DNA of 64,000 bases from Aphidius gifuensis (GCF_014905175.1 NC_057789.1:7564001-7628000); one strand, 5' to 3'. Positions 14,217 through 28,027 are shown, counted from the first letter of the stretch. Numbers and translations are program-made. The notes: a model not told the origin generated them from the letters alone.

Positions 14217-14403
14217 GGTTCTTACAGAATCAAATGTTTTTGCCTGTGATAACTGTTCATAAGTCATTCGTGCTGTATAACATAAAAGTTTAGTGTACAT
14301 TATTTTGTGTATTATTTAATTAAATAACTGTGTCACGTGAAAAGACGTGTGGCTCTACGAGGCACCGTTAATATTTGCATGTACATGACATTATAAACGG
14401 AAA
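12558..14403. promoter_or_regulatory. divergent promoter region, POSH / KCMF1
   Basis: Head-to-head spacer between POSH (-) and KCMF1 (+). It contains a less AT-rich block around 13,250-13,400 that may be POSH 5' UTR, a GGTTAGGTTT motif at 14,156-14,165, a nearby TGACGTCACGTCA CRE/ATF-like palindrome at about 14,133-14,147, and a 31-base poly-A run before the KCMF1 leader. No coding frame is convincing; the 67-codon frame at 13,157-13,360 on the minus strand is low complexity. Confidence 0.5.
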
Positions 14404-17400
14404 ATGAGTCGACATGAAGGTGAGTAACCAGTGTCTATGAAACCTCCAAAATTAACATCAAATAATCCAACAAATTAATAACAAACCCCCCCCTAAAAAT
14501 TAATCAATCAAATCATCAATCCACAAATTATCTGTAATCAATTTTATACCTTAAAAACTTTTGCGTATTGGGGGCAAATAAAAAAATTTTTTTTTTCTTT
14601 TTTTTTTTTTTTTGTCATTTGTAATGAATGATGACAAAATTATAATAAGAAATAGTATCAAATTCCAGATGGCAGCACAAATTGCAAAAAATTAATCAAA
14701 AAAAATTTATTAAAATTCATGTAAATAAATAAATTATTATTTTTTTTATAAATTATTTTTAAATACATTATTCAGGCTTCCATGTTTTTTTTTTTTTTTC
14801 ACAATTTTCTTCTTTTTTTTTTTTTGACAAAGAGAAATACAAAAATAATTGATGCTTATTGAGCTGTCATTGGTTTTTCGAAATGTCATTTTTTTTTATC
14901 TCTATCTATTATTAAACTGCATAATTTTTTTAATAATAATAAAACCATTAAAAAAAAGATTTAATAATTGAAAAAAAATATATATAAATAGTATGTGTTT
15001 GTTGAAAGCCAATGTCCAATGATGGCTCTCTATTCTATTTAGGGTTAGATGATTTTTCACAACACAAAATGGAGTGAAAGTCACTCATGCTTTGTCAATA
15101 ATGATAATTAATATTAATCATTAATATGCCAAATAAATTAACCTTGTTTTATATTTAAAAAAAAATTTTATAAATATAAACATTAATTATAATTTTTATT
15201 AGATATTTATATTATTTGAACTTTGACCCAAGAATCGTCATCATTCAGGCATACATTTTACATGACCTTAACAATTTTTTTTTTTAAAACATTGTTTATT
15301 TATCATTAAATTAATTAGCAATATTAATTTTTTAATAAATCCATGGAGTAAATTGGAGCTTTTTATTTTTGTTGATAAAACATGAAAAAATAACAGCTGC
15401 TTTATTTAAACAATGTTGCATAATGTTATAAATAAATTGTCATTAATTTTATGATATTTTTATGATCTACATATGTTTTTAGATCATAAAAAATTAATCA
15501 TTGATTTGTATGAATTACTCTTTATTTTGTTGTTTTATTTTGACTAAATTTTCATAGAAAAACAAAAATTTGTTGATTAAAAATTTAACAATAATATATA
15601 TTAATTAACAAATTAAAAAATAATAATATTGTCAATTGTTTTGATGAGTTTACAATGGTATATTTCTAAATATTTATATTAATTTTCTACTTTGTCAATT
15701 GATTGTTGATATAACTTGATTAATTGGTATTTCGTTTCGATTTTAATATTGTTATTGTTGTTGTTGTTTATTGTAGGGGTTAGCTGTGATTCTTGCTTAA
15801 AAGGTAATTTTCGTGGACGCAGATACAAGTGCCTAGTGTGCTATGATTACGATTTATGTGCAAGTTGTTATGAGGCGGGTGCAACAACAACTCGCCATCT
15901 CACTGATCATCCCATGCAATGCATATTAACACGATCTGATTTTGGTAAATATTTATATATTTAATTGTTTTATTATTATTGTATTTTAATTATAAAATTA
16001 ATATCTTCTTCTTGTTATTTAGAGCTTTATTATGGTGGTGAAGGTGTCAGTGTTGAACAACCACAATCATTGACCTGTCCATATTGCACAAAAATGGGTT
16101 TTACAGAGGCAACATTACAAGAACATGTTGCAGCAGATCATTCAGATACAACTTTCGAAGTGGTTAGAATTTACTTTCAATTTATAATTTATTTATCATT
16201 TATTATCAATTAATTTTTTTATTTTTTTTTTAATATACAGGTTTGTCCAGTTTGTGCATCATTACCAGGAGGTGATCCAAATCATGTTACTGATGATTTT
16301 GCAAATCATTTAACTCTTGAACATCGAAGTGGTCAAAGAGATTTAATATCATTTTTGGATGAACCAACATCAAGTAGACATGGTCCACGAAGAATACCAC
16401 ATCCATCAAGAGGTGTAGGTGGTCCACGACCACGCAGGTTTGTCATAAATTTTATACTATAAATTTAAATTAATATATGCAATTTGTTTTTATGTTATTA
16501 TCAAATTATAATAATGACAATAAAATAACCTTTGTGTCATTGATGATTTGTTTTTATCTTTAGGTCCAACATGCATTTTAGTTCATCTGGTGGATTAAGC
16601 CCAAGTAGTAGAGAAGGTATAGATCCAATTGCCGAATTGTTATCTCAGTTGTCAGGCGTACGTCGTAGTGGTAGTGGTACAGGCCAAAGTTCTCAATTGC
16701 AACAATTACAAATGCAACTACAGCTAGAACGTCAGCAGGTTCGAGTCAGTATTTACGACGTTTTAAATCAACAAATATATTTATCAATAATAAAAAACAA
16801 GTTGATTTTATCATCGAAAAAAATAATAAACAAAAGTTGTTTTAATTTATTAAATTTTAATTTTGTTTATAGAGTGCTACGAGGCATCAATTAGAAAGAC
16901 TACCAAGAAGACAAACTCAAGTTATTGGTTCAGTAAGTGGTGGTGGTAGTTCTGGAAGTGGTGCTGCTAGTGGAAGTGGTAATACTGGAACAAGTCATTC
17001 AACGACAATGGCAGGAGTTGTTGCCAATAATACAGGAAACAGTAACAATGCTGCTAATTCTGCTACCCCGTCCAACGTCAACCCTGCCAACAATCAAAAT
17101 TCAATGTTTTTGTTACCTCGGTATAGTATACACATTTATATTTTTTTTTTTTTTACAAACATATATTCATTTTTTTTATTCACTACTTTGAGCCAACTAT
17201 ATCTAAATTAAACTGAGCAAAATTCAAAGTTAATATATATATTTTTTTTTATTTTAAAATTATTTTTAAACTCAGCTACGTATATATATTTTTTTGACAC
17301 ACAGTTAGTTGCATGTCATGGTCATAATACAGTGTGTTGAAAGAAAAAATTTTTAAATTATTTAATTATTATTTAAATTATAATAAACAATAAGAATAAT

Positions 17401-18288
17401 TTATTAAAATTTTAATATTTTTAAAAATGACATTACAATCAATTAGTGATACAATTAAAATAATTCCACCACCTCGTGTTCGCAGATGTATAGCAACAAC
17501 ATTGACAGATTCACAATTGCAAAGTATTGAACGTGAAAGTGCAAATAAAAGTTTATTTGCTCGTGAACTTGTTATTGGTACATTAACACAAACATTAGCT
17601 GAATTAACATTACAACAACATCAACAACAGCAACAATTATCAGCAGTACAAACTCCAGTGTCAAATATATTTACAACAAGTCCTGAGACACCAAGTGCCA
17701 GTACTACTTTAACGTCAAAAAAAACAAATCAACAGCATGATACTAAAAGAGATCATCATCATCATCACCAACAACAATCACAACCACAACCACAACAGCA
17801 GCAGCAACAACAACAACAACCACAGCAGCAAGTATCAACAGTAACTGGTACAACGACAACTGGTAATGGTACAACAACCAAAGCAAATGTCACAGGACAA
17901 GGTACACAATCACAAGCAACAACTGCTTGTCAAGGATTACCCTCAAATCCAAGTGGTATTGGGACACAAAATTCATCAATGGTTCAGACATTAATGCACA
18001 GTGTTTTACCTCAACCATTGGTAAGTTTTAATCTTTTATTTTTATTTAATTTATTTGATTAATTTAATTTATTTGATTTATGCATTTATGCAGGCACTCC
18101 AACAACCACTACCACCACCAATAAGAAATACTGGAACAGGTACAATTAGAGAACCAATAGTAACAACAGCACCAGTATATGCTCGTGGTGGTGTTGGTCC
18201 AGTTGGTGTAACTGGTACATCACGTCGAAAACCTGTAAGAGCTGTCGACGGTAGAAACCAATCGACAGAACCTCCACCTCCTCACTAA
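14404..18288 (+). CDS. Kcmf1: E3 ubiquitin-protein ligase KCMF1
   Basis: Eight exons (14404-14419, 15777-15944, 16023-16162, 16241-16437, 16564-16738, 16873-17120, 17447-18020, 18094-18288) give 570 residues. The first coding exon is only 16 bases (MSRHE plus one base) followed by a 1.36-kb intron. The N-terminus is a ZZ zinc finger (SCDSCLKGNFRGRRYKCLVC, then YDYDLCASCYEAG). A C2H2-like region follows (LTCPYCTKMGFTEATLQEHV, VCPVCASLPGGDPNHVTDDF), then the KCMF1 signature DPIAELLSQLSGVRRSGSG and QLQQLQMQLQLERQQ. The C-terminal third is insect-type low complexity with His and Gln runs (CAT/CAA/CAG repeats near 17,750-17,830) and a family-typical EPPPPH end. The acceptor at 17,446 is weak and is the least certain junction. 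Confidence 0.93.
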
Positions 18289-20785
18289 CCCTAAATTTTT
18301 TAGGCTTTCATCCTTGTTTATTATTATTAATATTATTATTTTTTTTTTTTTCCCTCCTTTATATAAATATATATATATTATTTTTTTTTTTTTTCTTTTT
18401 TTCTGGTTCCCCCTGTCGATACCATCTGCCTGACTTTTAGCACTAGTCCTAGCACTGTTTAGAACACCTTATCATTGTTGTTATTATTATTAATATGTAT
18501 GAATAATAATTATTTCGACCAGTTCTTCTTTTTAACCCGCCTGTCTGAATACTGCCTGCGTGAATACTTTTTTTTTTTTTTTTTAATTTTCTTTTTTTCT
18601 TTTGCAAATGAGTAAAGATACAAAAGAAAAAATTTGAGGATATATTACTAGAAGGATTTAAATTGAACATAAAAAAAAAAAGGCTTATGGTAAAAAAATT
18701 AATATTTAAAAAGTAACGAGAGCACTGAAAAATTTAAAAAAAAAAATGGCACGAGAATAAATAGAAAAAAAAAATAAATACTGTCGGTAATTATTCTTTT
18801 AACTTGATCATTGTTTATTCTAATTGTCAGTGATTTTTAAAAGCGTAATTTATCAAGCAAATATAATGTAAGTAGATATGTTCAACCTTAATATAATTAT
18901 TTCTAGTTAATTGGAAACATAAAAAAAAAAAATAAAAAAGCTTCAAAGAAAAAAAAATTATAGCTAGATAAAAAATTTGTATAATAATCTGCAAATTTTT
19001 TTTTTATATTATATTCTAGTTTATCATTTATTTTTATGATTTTTTTTTCGTACTATTTAATTTGTAATTGACAAAAATTTTTGGAAAGCAACAATAAAAA
19101 AGGTTGTTTAGATTTATAATTTATATTGAGTCTATTATATTATAAAAAATGTATATTTTTTTTTTTTTTCTTTCCACAATTTTTGTCTGATATAATTTTG
19201 TTTGAAAAAATGAATACTTTTATTATTTTTTCTTTTAATAATAAAATACTTTTGATTGAAAAAGTTGATAGCTTTTTTAGAATAAATTATTTAAAGAAAT
19301 AAATATCTGCTAAATGCTGCAATCATTTGTTTTTCGAGTGTTGAAAATTATATTTTTAAGTATATGTTACTCTGCTATGTTTGAATAATTATTATCATTT
19401 GATTTTTTTTTTTTGAAGTGTGATACAGTAATAACAAAAAATTAAAAATATAAATTTGTCAAATAAAATCGAACCATGTGCATAAATATATACACCTAGA
19501 AATTTTTTTAATAAATCAATTAGACTACTTGTCATCATGATGATTATATTATTTGTCATCTAAATTTTTTAAAATAATTATTGATAAACAAAAAATGATC
19601 TTTTTAAAAATTATTTTACAATATATTTTTAATTTAGATGTATACAAAAAAATCTGAGAAATAATTCAACAATTATCCCAGTGAAAAATGAATGAAAAAA
19701 TTTATTGTCAGGCTATTTTACAAGATTGTATTGATTGTTTTAATAATAATTCAAACAAATTTATAATGAAAATTAAAAAACATCAATTAAAAAAAGAAGA
19801 AAAAAAAAAAAAAGTAAAAACAAACTGTGTGTGTATGAAGAAGGCGGGCTAAAAAATGACTTTTAATTTTCTAAAATTATATACAACAATTATTTTGTCA
19901 CAAGTGCGTAATGTAAATAATTTCCGCATGAAAAAATAACAGTGCTTACATTACGTATGTGTAAAAAAAAAACCATTTTTTGTTTTTAATAATAATACAA
20001 ATACACTAAAATCATTACAAAAAAAATTTTAATATTTTTTATTTTTCACACATTTGAATGATTCTTTTGCGATTTATTATCGCAACTGTGTGACAATAAA
20101 TAACCGCACTAAAACCGGTGCGATAATGTCATGATTTTCTTGTATGTGTATAAAATTTAAAAAAAAAAAATAAGCATCGACTCTTAATTTAAAAAAAATA
20201 AAAACAAATGGAATTTCCCACAACCCACGATTTATTCATTGCTATAATTAACGCAATTTTAATTAATTATATTAATATCCGTCATTAATGAATTACTACT
20301 ATCGTACGGCTTGTTTGTATCTGTATTTGTGGTCCGTTTGTAAGAAAAAAAAAAAAAAATTAAATAAAACTTACAACAATTGGGGACCTCATTGTAATAT
20401 ATTATAATTAATCAATTTAAAGAAATTAAAATGCAAAAACATAATTGTTTATAGCGTTTAAATTCAAAAATATTGAAAAAATAAAAATAACATCTATAAA
20501 TTTACAAATTTGTGGTTTTATATTATCTCAATTATGTATTTATTTATTTACTTAATTTATTTTTATTATTATTAATAAATTTATCATGAAAAAATTTAAA
20601 ACAATTTATATAATTAATTAGCGGAGACTCGGAGAGAATTGGAGAGAATGACGGAGAATTTTTTCGCAATCGAAATATGAAAAAATTACAGTAAGCTACT
20701 GTGGTAATTTACCTCGGTAAGTTAAGACACCACTCTGTTAAAATTCTTATTTTCTAAATAAAAAAAAAAAACAAATAATTATTTA
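18289..20785. other. KCMF1 3' UTR and intergenic DNA
   Basis: About 2.5 kb without a supported gene. The first part is probably a long KCMF1 3' UTR. Short stem-loops occur at 19,907-19,955 and around 20,067-20,082 (GCGATTTATTATCGC). A GGAGA-rich repeat block at 20,623-20,665 resembles, on the opposite strand, one at 28,530-28,600. The last part is the upstream region of the ribose-5-phosphate isomerase gene. Confidence 0.5.
19907..19955. repeat. inverted repeat / stem-loop in KCMF1 3' region
   Basis: CGTAATGTAA (19,907-19,916) is the exact reverse complement of TTACATTACG (19,946-19,955), with a 29-base loop. The 10-bp stem could form in the 3' UTR transcript. No function can be assigned. 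Confidence 0.5.
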
Positions 20786-22085
20786 ATGATTTTAAAGCTA
20801 TTCAGTTGGCGCGAGAATAAATTATTTTCGTCAAAAACTTTGCAATTATTGCTTAAAAATAATTGTGTTAATTATTGTCAAAAAATGGGACCACTAGAAC
20901 AAGCTAAAAAAGCTGCTGCATATAAAGCAGTTGATGATCATGTAAAGGTAAACAAAAACAATTCATGATTTAGTTTATAGGTTATGGTGCAAATATCATG
21001 ATAATTTATATTATTATTTTTAAATTTAAAATAAACATAATTGTTGGTTTGTTTTTTAGTCCAACAGCATTATTGGAGTTGGAAGTGGATCAACAGTTAT
21101 CTATGCTGTTCACAGAATAGGTCAGAAATATTTTTGAGTCTTAAAACAAATTACTATGACCTTGAACTTTGACATCAAAAGGTCATTGATTGTGTTATGA
21201 TAAGGCATATTGAGATTCGCGGTTTACAAAGTTTTATATTTATTTTCCAGCTGAAAAAGTCAGGTCGGAAAATATGGCTAATGTCATATGTGTTCCAACA
21301 TCTTTCCAGGCTCGTCAACTTATCATCAACAGTCGTCTTATTCTTGGAGATCTTGATACACATCCAAAAGTAGTTTTTTTTTTTCAAAAATTTTATAAAA
21401 TTTCTAACGAATTTCTAAGCTTTACAAGTATTTTTATTATTGCTTTTTTCTACAGCTTGATTGTGTTATTGATGGTGCTGATGAAGTTGATGCAGATTTG
21501 AATTTAATAAAAGGAGGTGGTGGTTGTCTTCTTCAAGAAAAAATTCTAGCATCTTGTGCTAACAGCTTGATCATAATAGCTGATTATTCGTAAGCTTTAT
21601 TTTTTATTTAAAATTAATCTTGTTGCTTCATTGTTTTTAATCTTGATTAATAATTTGTAGGAAAAATTCAGAAAAACTTGGTCAACATTATAAAAAGGGA
21701 ATTCCAATTGAAGTTGTTCCAATGGCATATGTACCAATTAAACGAAAGGTTGAGGATAATTTTGGTGGTGTTGCTGAGATCAGAATGGCTCGAGCAAAAG
21801 CTGTATGTTTTATTTTCTCATTTTGTTAATATTAATTTAATATTGATGATGAAAATTAATAGATTTTTCTTTCATTAACAGGGACCAGTTATAACTGACA
21901 ATGGAAATTTTATTCTAGACTGGGATTTTCCTTTTGATTTAGAAAAATCATGGGAAGAAATTCACACGGAAATTAAACTTATTCCTGGTGTCATTGAAAT
22001 TGGATTATTTGTCAATATGGCACACAAGGCATATTTTGGAATGAATGATGGTACTGTTAAAGAACAACTTATCAATAATGTTTAA
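20786..22085 (+). CDS. Rpi: ribose-5-phosphate isomerase A
   Basis: Six exons (20786-20947, 21060-21120, 21251-21369, 21456-21589, 21661-21802, 21882-22085) give 273 residues. The enzyme interconverts ribose-5-phosphate and ribulose-5-phosphate in the non-oxidative pentose phosphate pathway. Visible motifs: GVGSGSTV (phosphate loop), VPTSFQAR, DGADEVD with catalytic acidic residues (about 120-126), KGGGGCLLQEKILA with the catalytic lysine, and a C-terminal GLFVNMAHKAYFG. The upstream ATG adds 33 mostly basic and hydrophobic residues before an internal MGPLEQAKKAAAYKAVDDHV, where the family normally starts. Either the leader is a mitochondrial-type extension or the inner ATG (20,885) is used. 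Confidence 0.95.
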
Positions 22086-24043
22086 AATTCAATAATTTTG
22101 CTGTATAATAATTCAAGCTTTTCATATTTTTTTATCAATTAATTTACCAAAAATACTATTATATATTGTCAATGTATAAATTTATCAACTACAACATAAT
22201 CACACTTTTGAAAAAAAATTACTATTTCTTCATTAAAATTGTTTCTATATTTTTTTTAATATTATTTTTGTATATTATTATTATACTTAGTTGTTGTTTA
22301 ATTAAAATTTATCATTAAAATTATTTAAATACTTGGCTGTGTGTTTATATTCAATATATATTTATGTATTTCAATAAAAATAAATAAATATCAATTGGTA
22401 TGTGTTTTTTCATTGAGATTATTAATGAAAATTTTTAAACATTTCTTTTTGATAAATAAAAAATATGTACATAAGTACTAAGCCGGTATTAAAACTACAA
22501 AATGGAAATAATACTAGCAGTTGATTATTATGCTAACTATGAACAGTAGAAAATATATAAAAGGATTAAAACAAGTGAGTTATTCAACGTGATATATAAT
22601 CATTAATCAGTGATGCATAATCACATAAATAATCAAAAATAATTATATCAGTTGGTAATGAGAACACGTCGCTACTAATTGTACTAATCCATTAGTATTA
22701 TTATTTATTAATTATTAGAAATAAATAATGAGCCAATGTATCAAAAGATCTGCCTGGTTTCTATTACAAAAAATGAAATAAATTATTCTTGTAGTTCTTT
22801 TTTAGTTAAAGTACATCGTAACGCAAATTTTTATCATAATAATAGTAATAATAATTATTATTAATTTATATTTTTTTTTCTTCTACAAAAAGGACAGTTA
22901 TCATCGATTTTCCGGCATTTGATTGGTTGTCAATGAAATGAGAAATAAAATTTCGTTTCGCAGTAACTAATTGCATTCTGTTTCGAAAGTTTTCGATGAA
23001 TTTTTAAAAACAAATTGTCCAGAAAATCGAAATACCTCTTTGCTCATTTTATGATTCTAATATAAATCAGCAATTTTTTGAAACCAAGTATTTAGCATGA
23101 GCATGAAAAATAAAAAATAATAAAATAAATATATAACAAAATGAAAATAATTGATTTAATTATTAATCAAATTTGTTGAATTAAGACTTGATAGATATAA
23201 ATATACTATATTAATTAATAAAATATATTTTATTTAAATGTTTACTCCTTGTTTAAATATAAAAAAAAACATAAATAATAATTGAATTGAGATCAATGAA
23301 GAAATAAATGTCTTGAACGAAACTCTGTATGGATTTCTGATGCTCAAACGTTGTTAGTACTTGGACACTTGCTGAGTTTTTCTATGATTTATATGACTAT
23401 TTAACAAGCACACTTGTTATATATTACTTCCGTAAATAAAATATCTAATTAATTACTAAAAAAATAATTATTATAATAAATATAAAACAAATGACAATAA
23501 TATATTTTTAAGTTTTGTTTAAAAGAAAAATAAAATACTTGATACAGAAATTTAAATTTATTGTTTCTGATGAATATTCAACATCTCAAACACACATTTA
23601 TATTCAAAATGAGCAATGAGATTTCTTGAGATCTATAAATTCAACATTTAAGCATTTAAATCTGCAAAATTTAAATCACAAGTTGATGATTGTTGAACAT
23701 TTGTTTGCATCGTTATTTATTTTGTAAACTAAATATTACCATGTAAATAATAGACATGCATACAAAAAGCTGTTTGTTATATTAAAAATAAAATTAAAAT
23801 TTGCGGATTAAATAAGACTGACGTAAATGATTCGACGCACAAGGGTAGTTTTAATTGTCGGCAACAATTTAAAAGTGGGGGATGTATTTCAAGAAGGTGC
23901 ATGTTATATACAGGATTAATTCAAGCTTTGATTGTTCAACTGTCGACAAGTGCTCCAGCTCTCTTGGAGGATCATTGACATTTGCAATTTTTAAATATAC
24001 CAAGACAGTTATTAAATAATTTAATTTCAATAAACACCCAATC
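22086..24043. other. intergenic region between RPI and CCAP
   Basis: About 2 kb without a supported gene. An AATAAA-rich stretch at 22,370-22,390 is a likely polyadenylation site for the isomerase gene. The segment at 23,820-24,040 is less AT-rich and immediately precedes the CCAP start, so it is the likely promoter and 5' UTR. Confidence 0.5.
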
Positions 24044-24810
24044 ATGAAGGTAAATATTTTAAATTCTAAATAAGTTTTATTATATTTTTTCTTTGACTTT
24101 TACTTAGTGTAAAATTCAATATAAATTTTTTTTTTATTTCAATTGTTTATACTTAAATTAATATTAATAATTAAAACTTTTCACTAAATTTTTTTTGATA
24201 ATAATAAAACTCAATTGTACAAATATTAAATGAAAAAAAAATCATTATATTTTATAATTTTAAATATTTTATAATTGAATTTAAAAAAATATATTTTCAG
24301 GCTTCTAAAATTTTAAATTGGGCTGTTGCTGGACTACTGTTAATTGCTTCAACAAATGGACTAAAAATTGATGAAAAAGTAAATAATAAACACCTTAAAA
24401 TTAAAAATTAAAAAATAATGTTAAAAATATTTACAGGATGATCAGGAAATTGTTGAAAGTCCATTTCGTGATGGATCAATGCGATCAAAAAGGCCATTCT
24501 GCAATGCATTTACAGGTAAACTTATTCTTCAAGCTAAAAAAATTTATAAACAAATTATTAAGCTATTTAAAATTAACCAGGCTGTGGAAAAAAACGGAGT
24601 TATAACAACAACGCCCTGGAATCAAAAGAAGATCTACAAAAAATTCAAGTTCCAATTGATATTTACAAAGCAATGATTCGTGATTTATCAGAAGACATTC
24701 GTAACACAATTGAGCATGAAATAGATGAACAAAATACCAAATATATTGATCAAGAATATTTACCATATTCAACAAGAACAATGCCAATTCGTAAGCGTTA
24801 TCAAAATTAA
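24044..24810 (+). CDS. CCAP: crustacean cardioactive peptide (CCAP) prepropeptide
   Basis: Four exons (24044-24049, 24301-24378, 24437-24515, 24581-24810) give 130 residues; the first coding exon is just ATGAAG. Residues 1-22 form a signal peptide (ILNWAVAGLLLIASTNG). The mature nonapeptide PFCNAFTGC lies at residues 48-56, preceded by the dibasic site SKR and followed by GKKR, so Gly57 supplies the C-terminal amide. The two cysteines of the peptide form its disulfide. The intron cuts the peptide coding sequence after ...NAFTG. CCAP acts in heart rate control and ecdysis behaviour. The rest of the precursor (an acidic spacer and ...STRTMPIRKRYQN) is variable in insects. Confidence 0.97.
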
Positions 24811-25032
24811 TTTTATATCATCGAAAACAATATATATTTCAAAGAAAAAACGGCTAAAATTCTCTTACTTATTATCACCAAGAAATTAAAAATTATAAAC
24901 AATTTTTACGATCAATTTTTAATGTAAATTTAAAAAAAATACATAAAGCTAAATTATTCAATAAAAAATTTAATTGTAATACAATATTTTATTGATGAAT
25001 AATAAAAATTAATGTATTTTAATTTGTTTTTA

Positions 25033-26175
25033 TTATAAATAAACAATGAGCTTGATGTAAAGACTATTGTTCCACAAGTATTTACTTCCAGTATGAAGAA
25101 TATCACGTGGAATACTGAGACCAACACATTCTAAATTATCTGGATGTCCAATTATTGCTGGTTGTTGCCAAAAATACGTTGGGCAAACAGTCAATGGATC
25201 CCACAATCTTGATGATCTATCAATTCTCAAGAGCTCTTCTGGTGAATGATCTAAAATCTAAAATTATTCATCAACAATTAGCAATATTATTTTCTTTTTA
25301 AAATATTTACTTACTTCAATACGAAGCTTCAAAATAAATGGCCATGATAATTTATTATCTTGATGACTTTTTGTCAAACCAACAGCTATGAAAATTGTAC
25401 CATCAGGAAAATATTTTGGTGTTATTTTCATGTACATTCCATAGCCAGCTTGTTTAATATAAAAAGTATTACTTCGTTGTGAATAACCAGTTCTCCAATT
25501 TGATAATTTATTTTTCATATTTTCAATTATCCAAAAATATGTATAGACTTTAAAATATTCTGTAATAATTAATATGTTGTTTAGAAAAAATCATTTAATA
25601 TTTTCTATCAATATTACTCACCATTTGATATTAATATCTCATTAACAGTATCATTGAATTTTCTAATTTCAAATTGCCTAGGTGTTTTTAAATATTCATA
25701 ATTTTTTTTAACAATAAATTTATCTTTTCTATCATTTAAATTAACAGATAAACTTTGCAAATTCATTTGCAAAACAAGGTCTTTTATTTCGTTTAATTTT
25801 TTTTCAAATAAATCGAAACGTTCGTCTAGAATTTCTAAAAAAAAATTTAGCTATTATCAATTTGTTATTTCAAATTATCTCAATTTTAATTTATATTATT
25901 TTTTTTACTTGTACTTGTTGAAACTCGAGTGACAATTGATTGTGCATCAGCAATTAATTCATCAGATGTAATTCGACAAATTGTATGGATTTCTGTAGTA
26001 TCATTGTTCGTTGAATTTAAACTAACTAAAATGAAAATAATGAATTTATTTAAACGTTTATCAACATCTAATTAGTCTACTTACAAATATCAATTTTAGG
26101 TGATTTAATAATTTTTCCACCAAGACAAACAAAAAACCATGGCCAGGTGATAAATAAAATCGTGATAACAAGCAT
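25033..26175 (-). CDS. secreted coiled-coil + MATH (TRAF-like) domain protein
   Basis: Five minus-strand exons (26175-26085, 26025-25909, 25834-25622, 25559-25315, 25257-25033) give 296 residues. A signal peptide (MLVITILFITWPWFFVCLGG) is followed by a short N-glycosylatable region, a helical segment likely to be a coiled coil (ILDERFDLFEKKLNEIKDLV), and a C-terminal MATH/TRAF-like domain from about residue 141. MATH signatures are FYIKQAGYGMYMKITPKYF, SWPFILKLRIE and the final ECVGLSIPRDILH. There is no RING or BTB domain. Secretion plus trimerising coil plus MATH suggests an extracellular lectin- or TRAF-like oligomer; partner and role are unknown. It lies convergent with CCAP, 222 bp apart. 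Confidence 0.75.
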
Positions 26176-26391
26176 CTTTCTCAATTGACACTGAACCCTT
26201 TTACAATACAACGAGTAAGCTAAAAATTACCACAAGTTTTAAATTTAAAATTCCTGAAAAGACCAAAAATAGACACCACCACAAATTCCATACCACCATA
26301 TTTTTTCTTTGAAATTTAATCATCAAATTATTTCTACGACAATTGTCTTAATATAAAATTTATTTACAAATTAAAAACTAATATAAATAAT

Positions 26392-27614
26392 TTATATTTT
26401 ATGAACAAATGATTTTTCTTCATCATTACATGATTCACGAATTATTATTCGATTATCTTTCATCTGAAAAATAAATAATAAATTAGTCTAGATGTCGACC
26501 AACCCAATAAATAAAAAGAACAAGTATTACCTTAACATGAGCATATAAAACAATACCAATCAAAGTCAAAGTGATACCAATAGCTTGATTGAACTCCAAT
26601 GATTCATTGAACATGATGGATCCACCAATAATCAATAAACAAAATTTACCATGTCCCACCATGTTATATCTAAATGCATTATCATCAAGGAGTCAAACAT
26701 AATTGTAATATTATTTTTTTTGTGCTATTGTCGTTTAAAAGGATACGTGAGTGGTGATGTGTGTCCAATGATCCAGTATGATGTTAGATTGACAAAAAAA
26801 GATACAACACTCGAGCTGAGTACCATAAGCTAAAATATAAATTAATTACATGATAATAATGATGACAGTGTTTAATTTTAATCAGGTAATTTGTGTGTAA
26901 TACGTACAATGTCCATGTATGACCAGCTATGAGTTATTGTTTGTTGAACTGGCTCAACAATTGGTACAAGAACAAGTAGCAAAGCAGCAGACAATGGTGC
27001 TTGATAATACAACAGCTGCATTGGATCCATTTGTAGCTCCATTTGTTTTCTATTGACCCACTGTAATTAAATTTTTATCTGATTATAAATGTCATTTTGG
27101 TGTGATGATTGAATGAACGTACCACTTGGTATAATGATGTTATTAATACTCCAAGTGTTGCATAAATTGTACCAGTAATATTAAATTGAATATCATAATA
27201 AAAATTAATAATAACTCCAAAGATTATTGGTAATAGAGTTAGCTTAACTAATAAACTAAAGCTTTTTTTATAAAATAATATTTGTAGAAAAATAACACAT
27301 GGTGTTGTGAGCATTTTAGCAACTTGATATGTTCCAACAGTATTATGAGCTAAACTTAAATTTGATAAAACAACAAAACCACAAAATGACACTGCTATTG
27401 GTATCATTTCTTTAATTGCAACATCTTTTATACAAAAAATATCAAATTTTTCACATATTACTAAACCCAAAAATGTTACTAAAAAATGTATCATTGATAG
27501 GGTTATATTTGGAAATCCAATATTGCGATAAATCCATTTATTTAATAGAACAATTGTTATTGAAAATATTATATTTAACACTAGGTTAAATATTATTTTT
27601 AAATTTTTTTTCAT
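26392..27614 (-). CDS. solute carrier family 35 member E3-like transporter
   Basis: Five minus-strand exons (27614-27123, 27060-26908, 26829-26747, 26669-26531, 26463-26392) give 312 residues. The protein is a multi-pass EamA/TPT-type membrane protein. It carries SLC35E3 hallmarks: IVLLNKWIYRNIGFPNITLS near the start, SLAHNTVGTYQVAKMLTTPC, TLGVLITSLYQVWVNRKQ, MQLLYYQAPLSAALLLVLVP and LTSYWIIGHTSPLTYNMVGH. The family is related to nucleotide-sugar and triose-phosphate translocators of the Golgi and endoplasmic reticulum, but the SLC35E3 substrate is not established. Start context and length match the family. Confidence 0.92.
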
Positions 27615-28027
27615 TTTGATAATGTGGATTTATGGATTTTTTAATAATTTCATTTCACTTTGTGGCTTTGTGTATATTTAGAGTGTGTGTTATCATTTTC
27701 TAAACAACAAAAATCATGGTGGAGTTGCCAATCATCTGGGACGATCAGACAGTATGCTATCGGTTAATAAGAAAACTTTTTTTTTCAAAAACCATTTAAA
27801 CATTAAAATTATAATAAAGCTGAATTTTTGTTTATAAATATAATTAATTGGCAAATTGATAAACTGCGAAAACTTTATTAATCATTGATATTTTATATTT
27901 TTTCTGTATAGAAATTCGAAAAATCGAAAAATGGTTGGAAAGGGTAGAGAAATTTCTTGGGCCATAAAAAAATATTTGTGGATTTCGTTTTGGGTTGTAT
28001 TGTAAGTGTGCTGTGAATAGCCCCCCA

